52,257 nucleotides of DNA from the NCBI GenBank assembly GCA_023389315.1, contig JAEWEQ010000020.1:1-52257 (forward strand). The letters run 5' to 3'. Made by a program: the position numbers and the translations under genes. Source of the DNA: Actinomycetes bacterium. GTDB lineage: Bacteria; Actinomycetota; Actinomycetes; Actinomycetales; Actinomycetaceae. The notes under the pieces are model-generated. The model did not search any database, was not told where the DNA came from, and saw only the letters and a list, made by a program, of their open reading frames with translations. Positions 22,943 to 31,557 of this stretch are shown here, piece by piece; the first letter of the stretch is position 1; every line of letters starts with the position of its first letter.

Positions 22943-25054
22943 CTACTTAGTGAGCTCCTGCCAGAAGAACTCATATGTCAGCGCCGCCATCTTCGCCCGC
23001 TGCTTGTTGTCCGCCGCACCCGCGTGACCGCCCTCGATATTTTCGTAGAACGTCACGTCCTGGCCCGCCTCATCCATCTGCGCCACCATGGAACGCGCGT
23101 GCGTGGGGTGAACCCGGTCATCGCGCGTGGAAGTGGTGAAGAAAACCGGCGGGTAGTGGCCGTCAGCGCGCCACAAATGGTACGGGCTGAAGGTCTTAAT
23201 GAACTCCCACTGGGCCGGATCGTCAGGATCACCGTACTCGGCCATCCACGACGCCCCCGCGTGCAGCGTGTGGTAGCGGCGCATATCCAGCAGCGGCACC
23301 TGGCACACGATGGCGCCGAACAGGTCCGGATACTTGGTGAGCATCATGCCCACCAGCAGTCCGCCGTTGGAACCACCCATCGTCCCCAGCGAATCCACTG
23401 TCGCCACCCCGCGGCGCACCAGGTCCTGGGCGACGGCAGCGAAATCCTCGTACGCGCGGTGGCGGTTTTCCTTCAACGCCGCCTGGTGCCAGGCCGGCCC
23501 GTACTCGCCGCCGCCGCGGATATTAGCGAGGACGAAGTTGCCGCCGCGCTCCAACCAGGCTTTCCCCGTGGCCCCCAAATACGCGGGGGTGCGTGAGACT
23601 TCAAAACCGCCGTACCCGTTGAGAATCGTGGGGCGGGGTTGGCGTTCCTGCCCCTGGGTGGCGGTCGCCGGCCGGCCGGTGAACGCGGGCTTGGGTTGGC
23701 GGTGCGACACCTCGAAATACGGCACCCGAGTGCCGTCAGCGGAGGTCACGAAATGCTGCGATACTTCCAGGTCGGAGGCGTCGAACTGTTCCGGGGCGCG
23801 GCGCACCTGCTGGGAGCGGATAGTGGTACCCGATTGGCTCAGTTCCAAGAACGACAAGGTGGTGGGGTGGATGAAGGACGAGGACGTTACCCACAGTTCG
23901 TCATTATGGTAGGGGTCCACCGCCGCCACCGACAGGGTCGCCAGTGGCCCGCAGTGTTCTTGGGCCGCCCCCAGGTCCAGGTCGCGCCGGTCCCACCCGG
24001 AGTTTTCCGCCCGCGGCGGGGTGAGCACGCCCAGGCGAGTGACCACGTCCCGCAGCACGGTGACGATCACGTGGTTGCGGGTGAGGGTGATGTCTTCCAA
24101 ACTGGCGTTCGGCTTCGGTGTGAACAGGGCGTGTAGGCGCCCCACTCCGGCCAGGAACTCATCCATCGGGGAGGCCAGTAAGGACCCGGCGGGGAATACT
24201 TGCCCGTCGAACTCCCAATCTTCCCGAGGGCGGAACAGCAGCCAGTCACGCCACCCCACCACATCGGTGTGGCTGGGGGCCGGAACTCTGCGCAGTCCCT
24301 GGTCGGAAGCTGGTTCAATCACGTAGGTTTCACTGCGGTAGAAGTCCAGCATCCGCTGCACCCAGTCACGTTCCCACCCGGGAGTGCGGTCATGGGTGGC
24401 TCCCACTACCACGTCCGTGGTTTCACCGGTGAACACCACTTCCGCATCCGCCAGCTCCTGTCCGCGTTGCCAGCGACGGACCTGGCGCGGATAACCCGAA
24501 TCGGTTGAAGACCCTGGGCCGAAGTCGGTCGATACCCACACCTGGTCACGGTCAATCCACCCGACGGAGGATTTCGCTGCCACAGTGTTGAAACCGCCCT
24601 CGACGAAAGTGAGGGAATCCAGGTCGAACTCGCGTACTTCGGCGGTGTCGGAACCGCCCTCGGAAAGGGTCAACAGGGCGCGGTCCAACTGGGGGAACAC
24701 CACGGTCGCGCCCTTCCAAACCCAGGATTTACCTTCCTGCGCAGAGAGCGCATCTAGGTCCAGCAGCACCGCCCAATCGTCACCCCCATCCATGTAAGCG
24801 TCGAAGGGTTGGCGCCGCCACATGCCCCGCGGATGGTCGGCGTCGGTCCAGAAGTTGTACGCCCACTCGCCCCGTTTGGTGACGAAGGGGATTTTGTCGG
24901 GGGCATCAAGGATCTGCAGGATCTGGTTTTCCAGCTGCGCTTGGCGCTGCGAACCTAGCCGAGTTAGGGCGCGTTCATTGTGGGACTGCACCCATTCCAA
25001 CACTGGTGGGGAGTCGACCTCGTCAAAGAAAACATGCTCATTATTACTACTCAT
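22943..25054 (-). CDS. Prolyl oligopeptidase family serine peptidase (S9)
   Basis: A peptidase of about 703 residues with an N-terminal seven-bladed propeller (repeats such as LDLDALSAQEGKSWVWKGATVVFPQLDRALLTLSEGGSDTAEVREFDL) and a C-terminal alpha/beta hydrolase. The catalytic Ser lies in GTMGGSNGGLLVG, the Asp in TTSTRDDRVHPTHARSM and the His in IEGGHAGAADNKQR. No signal peptide is seen, so it probably cleaves short proline-containing peptides in the cytosol. I chose ATG 25054; an upstream frame has a composition unlike protein and overlaps the divergent lipoprotein gene. AGA: the gene is of normal length. Confidence 0.9.
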   Translation of the reverse strand: MSSNNEHVFFDEVDSPPVLEWVQSHNERALTRLGSQRQAQLENQILQILDAPDKIPFVTKRGEWAYNFWTDADHPRGMWRRQPFDAYMDGGDDWAVLLDLDALSAQEGKSWVWKGATVVFPQLDRALLTLSEGGSDTAEVREFDLDSLTFVEGGFNTVAAKSSVGWIDRDQVWVSTDFGPGSSTDSGYPRQVRRWQRGQELADAEVVFTGETTDVVVGATHDRTPGWERDWVQRMLDFYRSETYVIEPASDQGLRRVPAPSHTDVVGWRDWLLFRPREDWEFDGQVFPAGSLLASPMDEFLAGVGRLHALFTPKPNASLEDITLTRNHVIVTVLRDVVTRLGVLTPPRAENSGWDRRDLDLGAAQEHCGPLATLSVAAVDPYHNDELWVTSSSFIHPTTLSFLELSQSGTTIRSQQVRRAPEQFDASDLEVSQHFVTSADGTRVPYFEVSHRQPKPAFTGRPATATQGQERQPRPTILNGYGGFEVSRTPAYLGATGKAWLERGGNFVLANIRGGGEYGPAWHQAALKENRHRAYEDFAAVAQDLVRRGVATVDSLGTMGGSNGGLLVGMMLTKYPDLFGAIVCQVPLLDMRRYHTLHAGASWMAEYGDPDDPAQWEFIKTFSPYHLWRADGHYPPVFFTTSTRDDRVHPTHARSMVAQMDEAGQDVTFYENIEGGHAGAADNKQRAKMAALTYEFFWQELTK

Positions 25055-25112
25055 GCCTATCATTATCCTAAACGCGGGGGCTGGACCTTCGCAGACACGA
25101 GGGGAGAGCGTC

Positions 25113-25706
25113 TTGAAGAATCTGAAAACTACTGGTGTTAAAACGATTGCCGCTTTCGGGGTAGCTGGCATGCTGGCGGCGATGGCATTGGGCGGGTGCT
25201 CCTCGTCCACCGGTTCCGCACCTACTGCCACCTCCACCCAGACCACGGAGGTAACTTCTGCGCCGGAAACCTCCACCCCCACCGCCACCGAAACCACCGC
25301 CGCTCCCAGTCAGTCCGCGGCCGCCGGTGACGTGGAATCATTGCAGCGTGAGGGCAGCCCGGCGCAGTGGAAGGACGTGACGGTTGCCGGCACCTCCACC
25401 CGCGCCTTAGTGCCCGAGGCCGCCAGCTCTGCCGGTGGCTCCATCGTCTTTAAGGGCACCGAGTCGCTGCAGACCTTCAGCTTCTGGGCCGCCACGCCCG
25501 ATGGGGTGGAAGGGGGAGCTGCGCTGATCGTTAAGGTCACCACCGCGGATGAATCGGCACCCGAAATGGTCACCGTGAATCCCGGCTCTAAGCAGACAGT
25601 TTCGGTGCCGGTGAATGGTTCGCAGATCGTGAAGATCGTGTGGAACGTCAAGGGTAAGCCGGCGACGGGTGAGAATATCGCGTTCTTCGATTTCGACGTG
25701 AAATAG
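25113..25706 (+). CDS. Lipoprotein, unknown function
   Basis: A 197-residue exported protein. TTG 25113 is the likely start, with GAGGGGAG six bases upstream. A basic N-terminus (MKNLKTTGVKT) leads to a hydrophobic core and the lipobox MALGGC with lipidated Cys29. A Thr/Ser/Ala-rich tether of about 60 residues follows (TSTQTTEVTSAPETSTPTA), then a compact beta-rich domain (WKDVTVAGTSTRALVPEAASSAGGSIVFKG...FSFWAATPDGVEGGAALIVKV). It should be anchored on the outer face of the membrane. No enzyme motif. It is divergent from the peptidase and ends just before a strong terminator. Confidence 0.8.
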   Translation: MKNLKTTGVKTIAAFGVAGMLAAMALGGCSSSTGSAPTATSTQTTEVTSAPETSTPTATETTAAPSQSAAAGDVESLQREGSPAQWKDVTVAGTSTRALVPEAASSAGGSIVFKGTESLQTFSFWAATPDGVEGGAALIVKVTTADESAPEMVTVNPGSKQTVSVPVNGSQIVKIVWNVKGKPATGENIAFFDFDVK

Positions 25707-25724
25707 TCCGCTAGTTTTTCATTT

Positions 25725-25761
25725 CCGAGGGCGGGGCGCCAGTTGGTAGCCCCGCCCTCGG
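25725..25761. terminator. Terminator made of GAGGGCGGGGC repeat-type arms
   Basis: CCGAGGGCGGGGC (25725-25737) and GCCCCGCCCTCGG (25749-25761) form a perfect 13-bp stem with an 11-base loop, 18 bp after the lipoprotein stop. The arms carry the GAGGGCGG variant of the dispersed element, so this is also a paired copy. Confidence 0.8.
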
Positions 25762-25795
25762 CGCGTATTAGTGGGTGATCCTAACCACACGCAAA

Positions 25796-25816
25796 GTTGA
25801 GTGGAATAGACTCAAC
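25796..25816. promoter_or_regulatory. HAIR operator (HspR binding site) upstream of clpB
   Basis: GTTGAGT-N7-ACTCAAC matches the HAIR consensus and sits 60 bp before the clpB ATG. It places clpB in the same HspR regulon as the dnaK operon. Confidence 0.88.
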
Positions 25817-25875
25817 TTGTGGGGTGTTGTATCTAGTAGATCAGACCTATCAATGAACCCGAAGGAGGGGTCGCA

Positions 25876-28473
25876 ATGACCCAGAATTTCACTACCAAAT
25901 CACAAGAAGTGTTGGCCGCTGCGTTACAAACTGCCAGTGCGGCCGGCAACCCCACGGTAGAGCCGGAGCACCTGCTGCACGCCCTACTGGAACAAGAAGA
26001 CGGCATCGCCCTGGCCGTACTGGAAGCCGCCGGAGGTTCCCGCAAGGAAATCGGCGCCCAGGTGCGGGTGCAACTAACGAAGCTACCGGCCACCGCCGGG
26101 GCTTCAGTCAGCCAACCCCAAACCACCCGCGCCTTCACCAACATCCTCACCCAAGCCGGGCAGCTGGCTGACGAAATGGGGGACAGCTACGTCTCCACCG
26201 AACACCTGCTGATCGCCCTCGCCAAATCGGACACTGCCGCGGGCAGGATCATCCAAAACAGTGGGGTCAGTGCCAACGCGCTGCAAAACGCGGTGCCGAC
26301 CCTGCGTAAGCAGCCGGTAACTACGCCCGACCCGGAAGGATCCTTCGACGCCCTCGGCAAATACGGACGCGACCTGACGGAAGTGGCACGCGAAGGCAAA
26401 CTCGACCCGGTGATCGGGCGCGACAGTGAAATCCGGCGCGTAGTGCAGGTACTTTCCCGGCGCACCAAGAACAACCCGGTGCTGATTGGCGAACCCGGCG
26501 TGGGTAAAACCGCGGTGGTGGAGGGCTTGGCGCAACGCATCGTGGCCGGTGACGTGCCCGAGTCGTTGAAGAACAAACGCCTCATCGCTTTGGACCTGGC
26601 CGCCATGGTGGCGGGGGCGAAGTACCGCGGGGAGTTCGAAGAACGCCTCAAAGCGGTGCTGAACGAGATCACCTCCGCTCACGGGCAGATCATCACCTTC
26701 ATTGATGAGCTGCACACCGTGGTGGGGGCCGGTGGCGGCTCCGAAGGGGCGATGGATGCGGGCAATATGCTCAAACCCATGTTAGCGCGCGGCGAACTGC
26801 GCCTAGTGGGGGCCACTACCTTGGATGAATACCGTGAAAACATTGAAAAAGACCCCGCCTTGGAGCGGCGCTTCCAGCAGGTTTTCGTAAGCGAACCCTC
26901 GGTGGAGGACACGGTTGCGATTTTGCGCGGCATCGCCCCGAAGTACGAAGCCCACCACAAGGTCACCATCTCCGACGGTGCCCTGGTGGCGGCCGCCCAG
27001 CTGTCGCACCGCTACATCACCGGGCGGCAACTGCCCGATAAGGCCATCGACCTGATCGACGAAGCCGCCTCACGCCTGCGGATGGAGCTGGACTCCTCCC
27101 CGCTGGAGATCGACGTGCTGCGCCGCCAAGTGGACCGCCTGCGCATGGAAGAGTCCTACCTGACGGACTCCGACCCCGACAGCAGCGACGAAAACACCGT
27201 CGCGCAACTAGCAAAGGTGCGCGCCGAACTCGCCGATCGTAGTGAGGAGCTAAAGGCCCTCACCGCCCGGTGGGAAGCTGAAAAAGCGGGCCGCAACCGG
27301 GTCGGTGACCTGCGGGTGCAACTCGATGAGCTGCGCACCCAACTGGAACTCGCCATGCGTGAGGGCCGGTGGGAAGAAGCCGGCCGCCTGCAAAACGGTG
27401 ACATCCCGAAGGTGGAGGCCGAGATCACCCAGGCGGAAGCCGAAGACGGGGAACAAAAAGACACCCACCCGATGATCGCGGAGAAAGTCGGCCCCGCTGA
27501 GGTTGCTGAAGTGGTGGAATCCTGGACCGGGATCCCCACCGGGCGCCTGCTGCAAGGGGAGATGGAAAAGCTCCTGTCCATGGAAGGCGTGATCGGGGCT
27601 CGCCTGATCGGCCAGCATAGCGCCGTGAAAGCGGTATCTGACGCGGTGCGCCGCTCCCGGGCGGGCGTGTCTGACCCGGACCGCCCCACCGGCTCCTTCC
27701 TCTTCCTCGGACCCACCGGGGTGGGGAAGACGGAGCTGGCGAAAGCCCTAGCGGATTTCCTCTTCGACGACGAACGCGCGGTAGTGCGCATCGACATGTC
27801 GGAATATTCGGAGAAGCACTCCGTTTCCCGCTTGGTCGGTGCCCCTCCCGGGTACGTCGGATATGACGAGGGCGGTCAGCTGACCGAAGCCGTGCGCCGG
27901 CGCCCCTACTCGGTGGTGCTGCTCGACGAGGTGGAAAAAGCCCATCCGGAGGTGTTCAACATCTTGCTGCAAGTGCTAGACGATGGGCGCCTAACCGATG
28001 GGCAAGGGCGGACGGTGGACTTCCGCAACACCATCATCGTGCTCACTTCCAACTTGGGGTCGCAGTTCCTGGTGGATCAAAACACCCCGGAGGAGGCGCG
28101 CCGCGACGCGGTGATGGCGGCGGTGCGTTCGGCCTTCAAACCGGAGTTCCTCAACCGGCTCGATGACATCCTCATCTTTGAGGCCCTCACCCGGGAGGAG
28201 CTGGGCCAGATCGTGCAGATCCAGGTGGCGCAGATGGCTTCGCGCCTGGGTGGGCGACGCATCGAACTGGATGTCACCGACCAGGCGCGCTCCTGGCTGG
28301 CCGACCACGGTTACGACCCGGCGTTTGGGGCGCGCCCGTTGCGCCGCCTGATCCAAACCGAGATCGGTGACCGCTTGGCTCGCCTGATTCTCGGTGGTGA
28401 GGTCGCTGACGGTGACACCGTGACCGTCACAGTTTCCGAGGACGGGGACGGCCTGCACCTGCAGCGCGCTTAA
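25876..28473 (+). CDS. clpB: ATP-dependent disaggregase ClpB (Hsp100)
   Basis: An 865-residue AAA+ chaperone that solubilises protein aggregates with DnaK. Domains in order: Clp N-domain (residues 1-145), first AAA+ module with Walker A GEPGVGKTAV near residue 205, the coiled-coil M domain (RLRMEESYLTDSDPDSSDENTVAQLAKVRAEL...; ~400-530), second AAA+ with Walker A GPTGVGKTEL, and the C-terminal D2-small domain. GAAGGAGG precedes ATG 25876. A HAIR site upstream indicates HspR control. The last residues SEDGDGLHLQRA include a GAGGACGG copy, and the final 14 bases recur 56 bp downstream. Confidence 0.97.
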   Translation: MTQNFTTKSQEVLAAALQTASAAGNPTVEPEHLLHALLEQEDGIALAVLEAAGGSRKEIGAQVRVQLTKLPATAGASVSQPQTTRAFTNILTQAGQLADEMGDSYVSTEHLLIALAKSDTAAGRIIQNSGVSANALQNAVPTLRKQPVTTPDPEGSFDALGKYGRDLTEVAREGKLDPVIGRDSEIRRVVQVLSRRTKNNPVLIGEPGVGKTAVVEGLAQRIVAGDVPESLKNKRLIALDLAAMVAGAKYRGEFEERLKAVLNEITSAHGQIITFIDELHTVVGAGGGSEGAMDAGNMLKPMLARGELRLVGATTLDEYRENIEKDPALERRFQQVFVSEPSVEDTVAILRGIAPKYEAHHKVTISDGALVAAAQLSHRYITGRQLPDKAIDLIDEAASRLRMELDSSPLEIDVLRRQVDRLRMEESYLTDSDPDSSDENTVAQLAKVRAELADRSEELKALTARWEAEKAGRNRVGDLRVQLDELRTQLELAMREGRWEEAGRLQNGDIPKVEAEITQAEAEDGEQKDTHPMIAEKVGPAEVAEVVESWTGIPTGRLLQGEMEKLLSMEGVIGARLIGQHSAVKAVSDAVRRSRAGVSDPDRPTGSFLFLGPTGVGKTELAKALADFLFDDERAVVRIDMSEYSEKHSVSRLVGAPPGYVGYDEGGQLTEAVRRRPYSVVLLDEVEKAHPEVFNILLQVLDDGRLTDGQGRTVDFRNTIIVLTSNLGSQFLVDQNTPEEARRDAVMAAVRSAFKPEFLNRLDDILIFEALTREELGQIVQIQVAQMASRLGGRRIELDVTDQARSWLADHGYDPAFGARPLRRLIQTEIGDRLARLILGGEVADGDTVTVTVSEDGDGLHLQRA

Positions 28474-28528
28474 CCGGCGTGGTGCCACTGCTGGGATGGG
28501 CTGATTGGCCCGCCCTGCAGCGCGCTTA
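28459..28528. repeat. Duplicated 3' end of clpB
   Basis: CTGCAGCGCGCTTA, the end of clpB including two bases of its stop, occurs at 28459-28472 and again at 28515-28528. The same arrangement is seen after hspR. Confidence 0.6.
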
Positions 28529-28590
28529 GCGGCGCGGCCCGCCCTGCCAACGCCGCACGAACCGTCCTCGCCCATAATCCCTAACGCCAA

Positions 28591-28621
28591 GTGCCCCCGA
28601 ACCATTACGGTCCGGGGGCAC
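28591..28621. terminator. Bidirectional terminator between clpB and the CAMP-factor gene
   Basis: GTGCCCCCGAACC (28591-28603) and GGTCCGGGGGCAC (28609-28621) form a 13-bp stem with one mismatch and a 5-base loop, located between two converging genes. A GAGGACGG copy lies just before it at 28561. Confidence 0.75.
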
Positions 28622-28656
28622 CCAGCTATGGAGGAGGAGGAGGTGAAGGTCTGCGG

Positions 28657-29448
28657 TTACGGCAGCGCGGCTTCAGCTTCAGCGTAGGCGGCCTTCAGGG
28701 CCGCGACTTCGTCGTCAACCTGCTGCACCGTGGTGGTCGGGTCCAGCTGGACGCCCACCGCGTGAGTGATCTTGGTGTTCAGCTTGTGGTACACGGCGAA
28801 GGGGACCTTACCCAAGATGTTCTTGTCGCGGGCGATGCGGGTTTCCCAAATGGCCTGGTCCAGGCGCGCCTTGACGTAGATAGTGGCGGTGTCTTCCGGG
28901 GTGAGGTCGGGGTAGGTGCGTACCTTCTCTACCAAGGTGTCCAACTCGGTAATGGAGGTACGCAGCTGGTCAACGCTGCCGGAGGGGTTTGCCAGGCGAA
29001 TAACCGCGCGAGTTACCGCGAAGCCGATCTGCACGTGTGCGTCATTGGTTTTGTTGGTGAACTCGGTGGTGGCGATGCGAATGGTGTCAGCAACTTCGGT
29101 GGCCAGCTGGATGCGCGGCAAAATGGTGGCCGGGTCGAACGGGGGTACCCCACCGGCGGCGATCGCCACGATGGCGGTACGCCACTGCCAAGCGGCGCCT
29201 AGTAGCTCGCGGATTTCTTTGCCGTAGTTGGTTTCGTGGCCGGTGGCGGTTAGTTTCGTCTGGGTGGCTTCCAGCTTGGCGATGAGGGCATCAACTTCTT
29301 GTAGCTGAGCGTCTGCGCTGGCAGCGGTGGTGGTCACGACACTGGTGGTTGTGGGGGCGGCTAGGGCCGGTGACATGGCGGCGGCAGGGGCCAGCAAAGA
29401 GCAGGTGACAGCAGCGGCAACCAGAGTTGACTGCAACCGAATTCTCAC
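28657..29448 (-). CDS. CAMP factor family pore-forming toxin
   Basis: A 263-residue secreted protein with a classical signal peptide (MRIRLQSTLVAAAVTCSLLA...SPALA-AP). The mature part closely follows CAMP factor of Streptococcus agalactiae and Cutibacterium: AVTRAVIRLANPSGSVDQLRTSI, the block KVRTYPDLTPEDTATIYVKARLDQAIWETRIARDK, then NILGKVPFAVYHKLNTKITHAVGVQLDPTTTVQQVDDEV. CAMP factor is a cohaemolysin that oligomerises in sphingomyelinase-treated membranes; it is a known virulence-associated protein. The gene is complete and single, converging on clpB. Identification is strong from sequence recall; activity here is inference. Confidence 0.92.
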   Translation of the reverse strand: MRIRLQSTLVAAAVTCSLLAPAAAMSPALAAPTTTSVVTTTAASADAQLQEVDALIAKLEATQTKLTATGHETNYGKEIRELLGAAWQWRTAIVAIAAGGVPPFDPATILPRIQLATEVADTIRIATTEFTNKTNDAHVQIGFAVTRAVIRLANPSGSVDQLRTSITELDTLVEKVRTYPDLTPEDTATIYVKARLDQAIWETRIARDKNILGKVPFAVYHKLNTKITHAVGVQLDPTTTVQQVDDEVAALKAAYAEAEAALP

Positions 29449-29809
29449 GAGTTACTCCGTTCAAGTAAGTGTCAAGGACGCTCGGCTTGGCGTCTGTCAC
29501 ATGCTAACCATTATCGTTTGGCGAGTGCCACAATTTCTGGAAATTTCCTAAGAATAAAATTTTGAACGTCGGAACTATTTCCCGCTATTTCAACGGTCGT
29601 AAGCGGTTTACGGTGGTCGATATTTGAGACGGAGGTCGGCGGGGCGGGTGGCGAAACGTCCTCGCTACGATATTCGAGGACGGTTGCCGCCGAAGTGTCA
29701 AGGTATCAGATACGAAATGGTTGGACTGGGTGCCCGGCGCACGCCCGCGCAGAAAGCACTATCCTTAAAATGCAAGCGTTTCACCCACTCCCAAGGAGGC
29801 TTCGCCGCC
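29449..29809. other. AT-rich divergent promoter region between CAMP factor and serine hydrolase
   Basis: About 360 bp. Positions 29500-29610 are markedly AT-rich for this genome and probably hold the CAMP-factor promoter. Positions 29657-29682 hold a facing pair of dispersed-repeat cores. No gene is seen; an upstream extension of the hydrolase frame lacks a ribosome binding site. Confidence 0.5.
29657..29682. repeat. Inverted pair of GAGGACG repeat cores
   Basis: CGTCCTCG (29657-29664) and CGAGGACG (29675-29682) are perfect inverted repeats with a 10-base A/T-containing loop, like the pair at 7567-7596. Confidence 0.7.
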
Positions 29810-30628
29810 ATGCCTGACGGTCTACCCGAACGGCTCACCCCGCCCTTTGAGTACTCCCTGGCCTATTTGGAACCGGGGCGAACCTTGGAATACGGCGACT
29901 CCCAACTCATCTACCCGTACAAATCGGTCACCAAGTTGTTTTCCGCCTGGGCTGCGCTGATCGCCATCGACCGCCAGCTCGCCAGCTTAGAAGACGAGGT
30001 GGAAGTGGGGGCCGGGCAAAAACGCGTCGTCACCCTGCGTCATCTGCTGGCTCACGCCTCCGGGTTGGATTTTGACAGCGATGAACTACTGGCCGAGCCG
30101 GAGACTAAACGCATCTACTCCAACCGCGGTATTGAAAAAGCCGCCGACCACATTGCAGCGGCCACCGGCACACCCTTCCCGCAGTGGACCGAAGACACCG
30201 TCCTCGCGCCGCTGGGGCTGATCGAAACCCTGATCGATGGCTCCCCGGCCTACGCAGGGGAGGGGTCCATCCGCGACCTGATTGTCTTCGCCCGCGAACT
30301 GCTTGATCCCACTTTGGTCAGCGCGGAACTCGCGGACGAGGCCCGCGCCGTGGTCTTCCCCGGCCTGCGCGGCGTAACCCCCGGATTCGGTGCTTACACT
30401 GACAACACCTGGGGGCTGGGGTTGGAGATCAAGCACCAAAAAGCGCGCACCTGGTTCCCACGCGCCGCCTCACCGGCCACGTTCGGGCATTTCGGGCAGT
30501 CCGGGTCGCTGCTGTGGGTCGATCCCGAGGACGGTCGCGGCTTGGTGTTTTTGGGTGCGCAACCGTTCGGGCAGTGGCACAAGGAGCATTGGCAGGCGCT
30601 GGGGGACTACTTCTTGCACACGTTCTAA
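29810..30628 (+). CDS. Serine hydrolase, beta-lactamase/esterase (class C-like) family
   Basis: A 272-residue protein of the beta-lactamase-related (EstB/DD-peptidase-like) family. The SxxK motif is YKSVTKLF near residue 44, the YxN equivalent is IYSNRGIEKAAD, and the third motif is FGHFGQSGS (HxG). TLRHLLAHASGLDFDS is the typical post-SxxK block. No signal peptide, so probably cytosolic, with unknown ester or amide substrate. AAGGAGG supports ATG 29810. It includes a GAGGACGG copy coding PEDGRG. True antibiotic hydrolysis is unlikely from the short length and intracellular location. Confidence 0.8.
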   Translation: MPDGLPERLTPPFEYSLAYLEPGRTLEYGDSQLIYPYKSVTKLFSAWAALIAIDRQLASLEDEVEVGAGQKRVVTLRHLLAHASGLDFDSDELLAEPETKRIYSNRGIEKAADHIAAATGTPFPQWTEDTVLAPLGLIETLIDGSPAYAGEGSIRDLIVFARELLDPTLVSAELADEARAVVFPGLRGVTPGFGAYTDNTWGLGLEIKHQKARTWFPRAASPATFGHFGQSGSLLWVDPEDGRGLVFLGAQPFGQWHKEHWQALGDYFLHTF

Positions 30629-30644
30629 GGGTCTGCGCACCGCC

Positions 30645-31424
30645 CTAGTCGAAGTCCACAATCACCGGCACGTGGTCGGATGCGCCCTTACCCTTGCGCT
30701 CATCGCGGTCAATCTGCGCGCCCGTCACCTGGGCCGCCAACGCGGGGGAGGCGTAAACGAAGTCAATGCGCATCCCCTCGTTCTTCGGGAACCGCAGCTT
30801 CTGGTAGTCCCAGTAGGTGTAGTTGGTGACCCGCTCGCGGGTGACTTCTTCCATTCCCAGCTGAGCAAAACGCGCAAACGCGGCGCGCTCCAGTGGGGAC
30901 ACGTGGGTGGCGCCTTCGAACGCCGCCATGTCCCACACGTCCTCGTCACGCGGAGCGATATTCCAATCTCCCACGAGGGCGATGCGGGCCTGCGCGTCGG
31001 CCTGCAGTTGGGTGTCGGTGTAGTTGGCCAGATCTTCCAGCCACTGCAGTTTGTACTGGTAGTGCGGGTGGTCTAGGGCGCGGCCGTGCGGAACGTAGAG
31101 GCTCCACACTTCCACCCCGCCGCACACTGCCCCCAGGGCGCGTGCTTCCAAAGCAGCGGGCTCACCGTAGCCGGGCTGGTGGGGGAAGGAGTCTTGGACG
31201 TTTTCCAAACCCACCCGAGAGGCGATGGCCACCCCGTTCCACTGGTTGAAACCGGTCATCGCCACCTGGTAGCCGGCATTTTCGAACGCCTCAAAGGGGA
31301 ACTGGTCAGGTTTGCATTTGAGTTCTTGCATTGCCAGCACGTCGGTGTCGGAGCGTTCCAAAAACGCGATCACCCGGTCAACGCGGGCGCGGATGGAGTT
31401 CACATTCCAAGTCGTTAGCCTCAT
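30645..31424 (-). CDS. xth: Exodeoxyribonuclease III
   Basis: A 259-residue Mg-dependent AP endonuclease/3'-exonuclease for base-excision repair. MRLTTWNVNSIRARVDRV is the N-terminal strand with the catalytic Asn, DVLAMQELKCKPDQFPFEAF carries the metal-binding Glu, VYSLYVPHG-like VWSLYVPHGRAL the Tyr, ALVGDWNIAPRDEDVWD the Asp-x-Asn, MRIDFVYASPAL and GKGASDHVPVIVDFD the final Asp-His. ATG 31424 matches the family start; longer frames do not. Converges with the serine hydrolase gene at 16 bp. Confidence 0.95.
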   Translation of the reverse strand: MRLTTWNVNSIRARVDRVIAFLERSDTDVLAMQELKCKPDQFPFEAFENAGYQVAMTGFNQWNGVAIASRVGLENVQDSFPHQPGYGEPAALEARALGAVCGGVEVWSLYVPHGRALDHPHYQYKLQWLEDLANYTDTQLQADAQARIALVGDWNIAPRDEDVWDMAAFEGATHVSPLERAAFARFAQLGMEEVTRERVTNYTYWDYQKLRFPKNEGMRIDFVYASPALAAQVTGAQIDRDERKGKGASDHVPVIVDFD

Positions 31425-31557
31425 AGGCTTCACCCTACACGGGTGGCGATGGGAAGCGCGCATGCCGGGGCGGGGCGTAGGCCGCGAAGCATCCGGCGGA
31501 ATATGCACACTGGGCTTCGCGCATGCCGGCGCACAGCGGGGTTGCTAACCTGAAGTA

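Noticed and set aside
29810..30628. Antibiotic-inactivating beta-lactamase
   Set aside because: The SxxK-type fold is shared with esterases and peptidases; no signal peptide or typical lactamase motifs beyond the shared core, so only a serine hydrolase is claimed.
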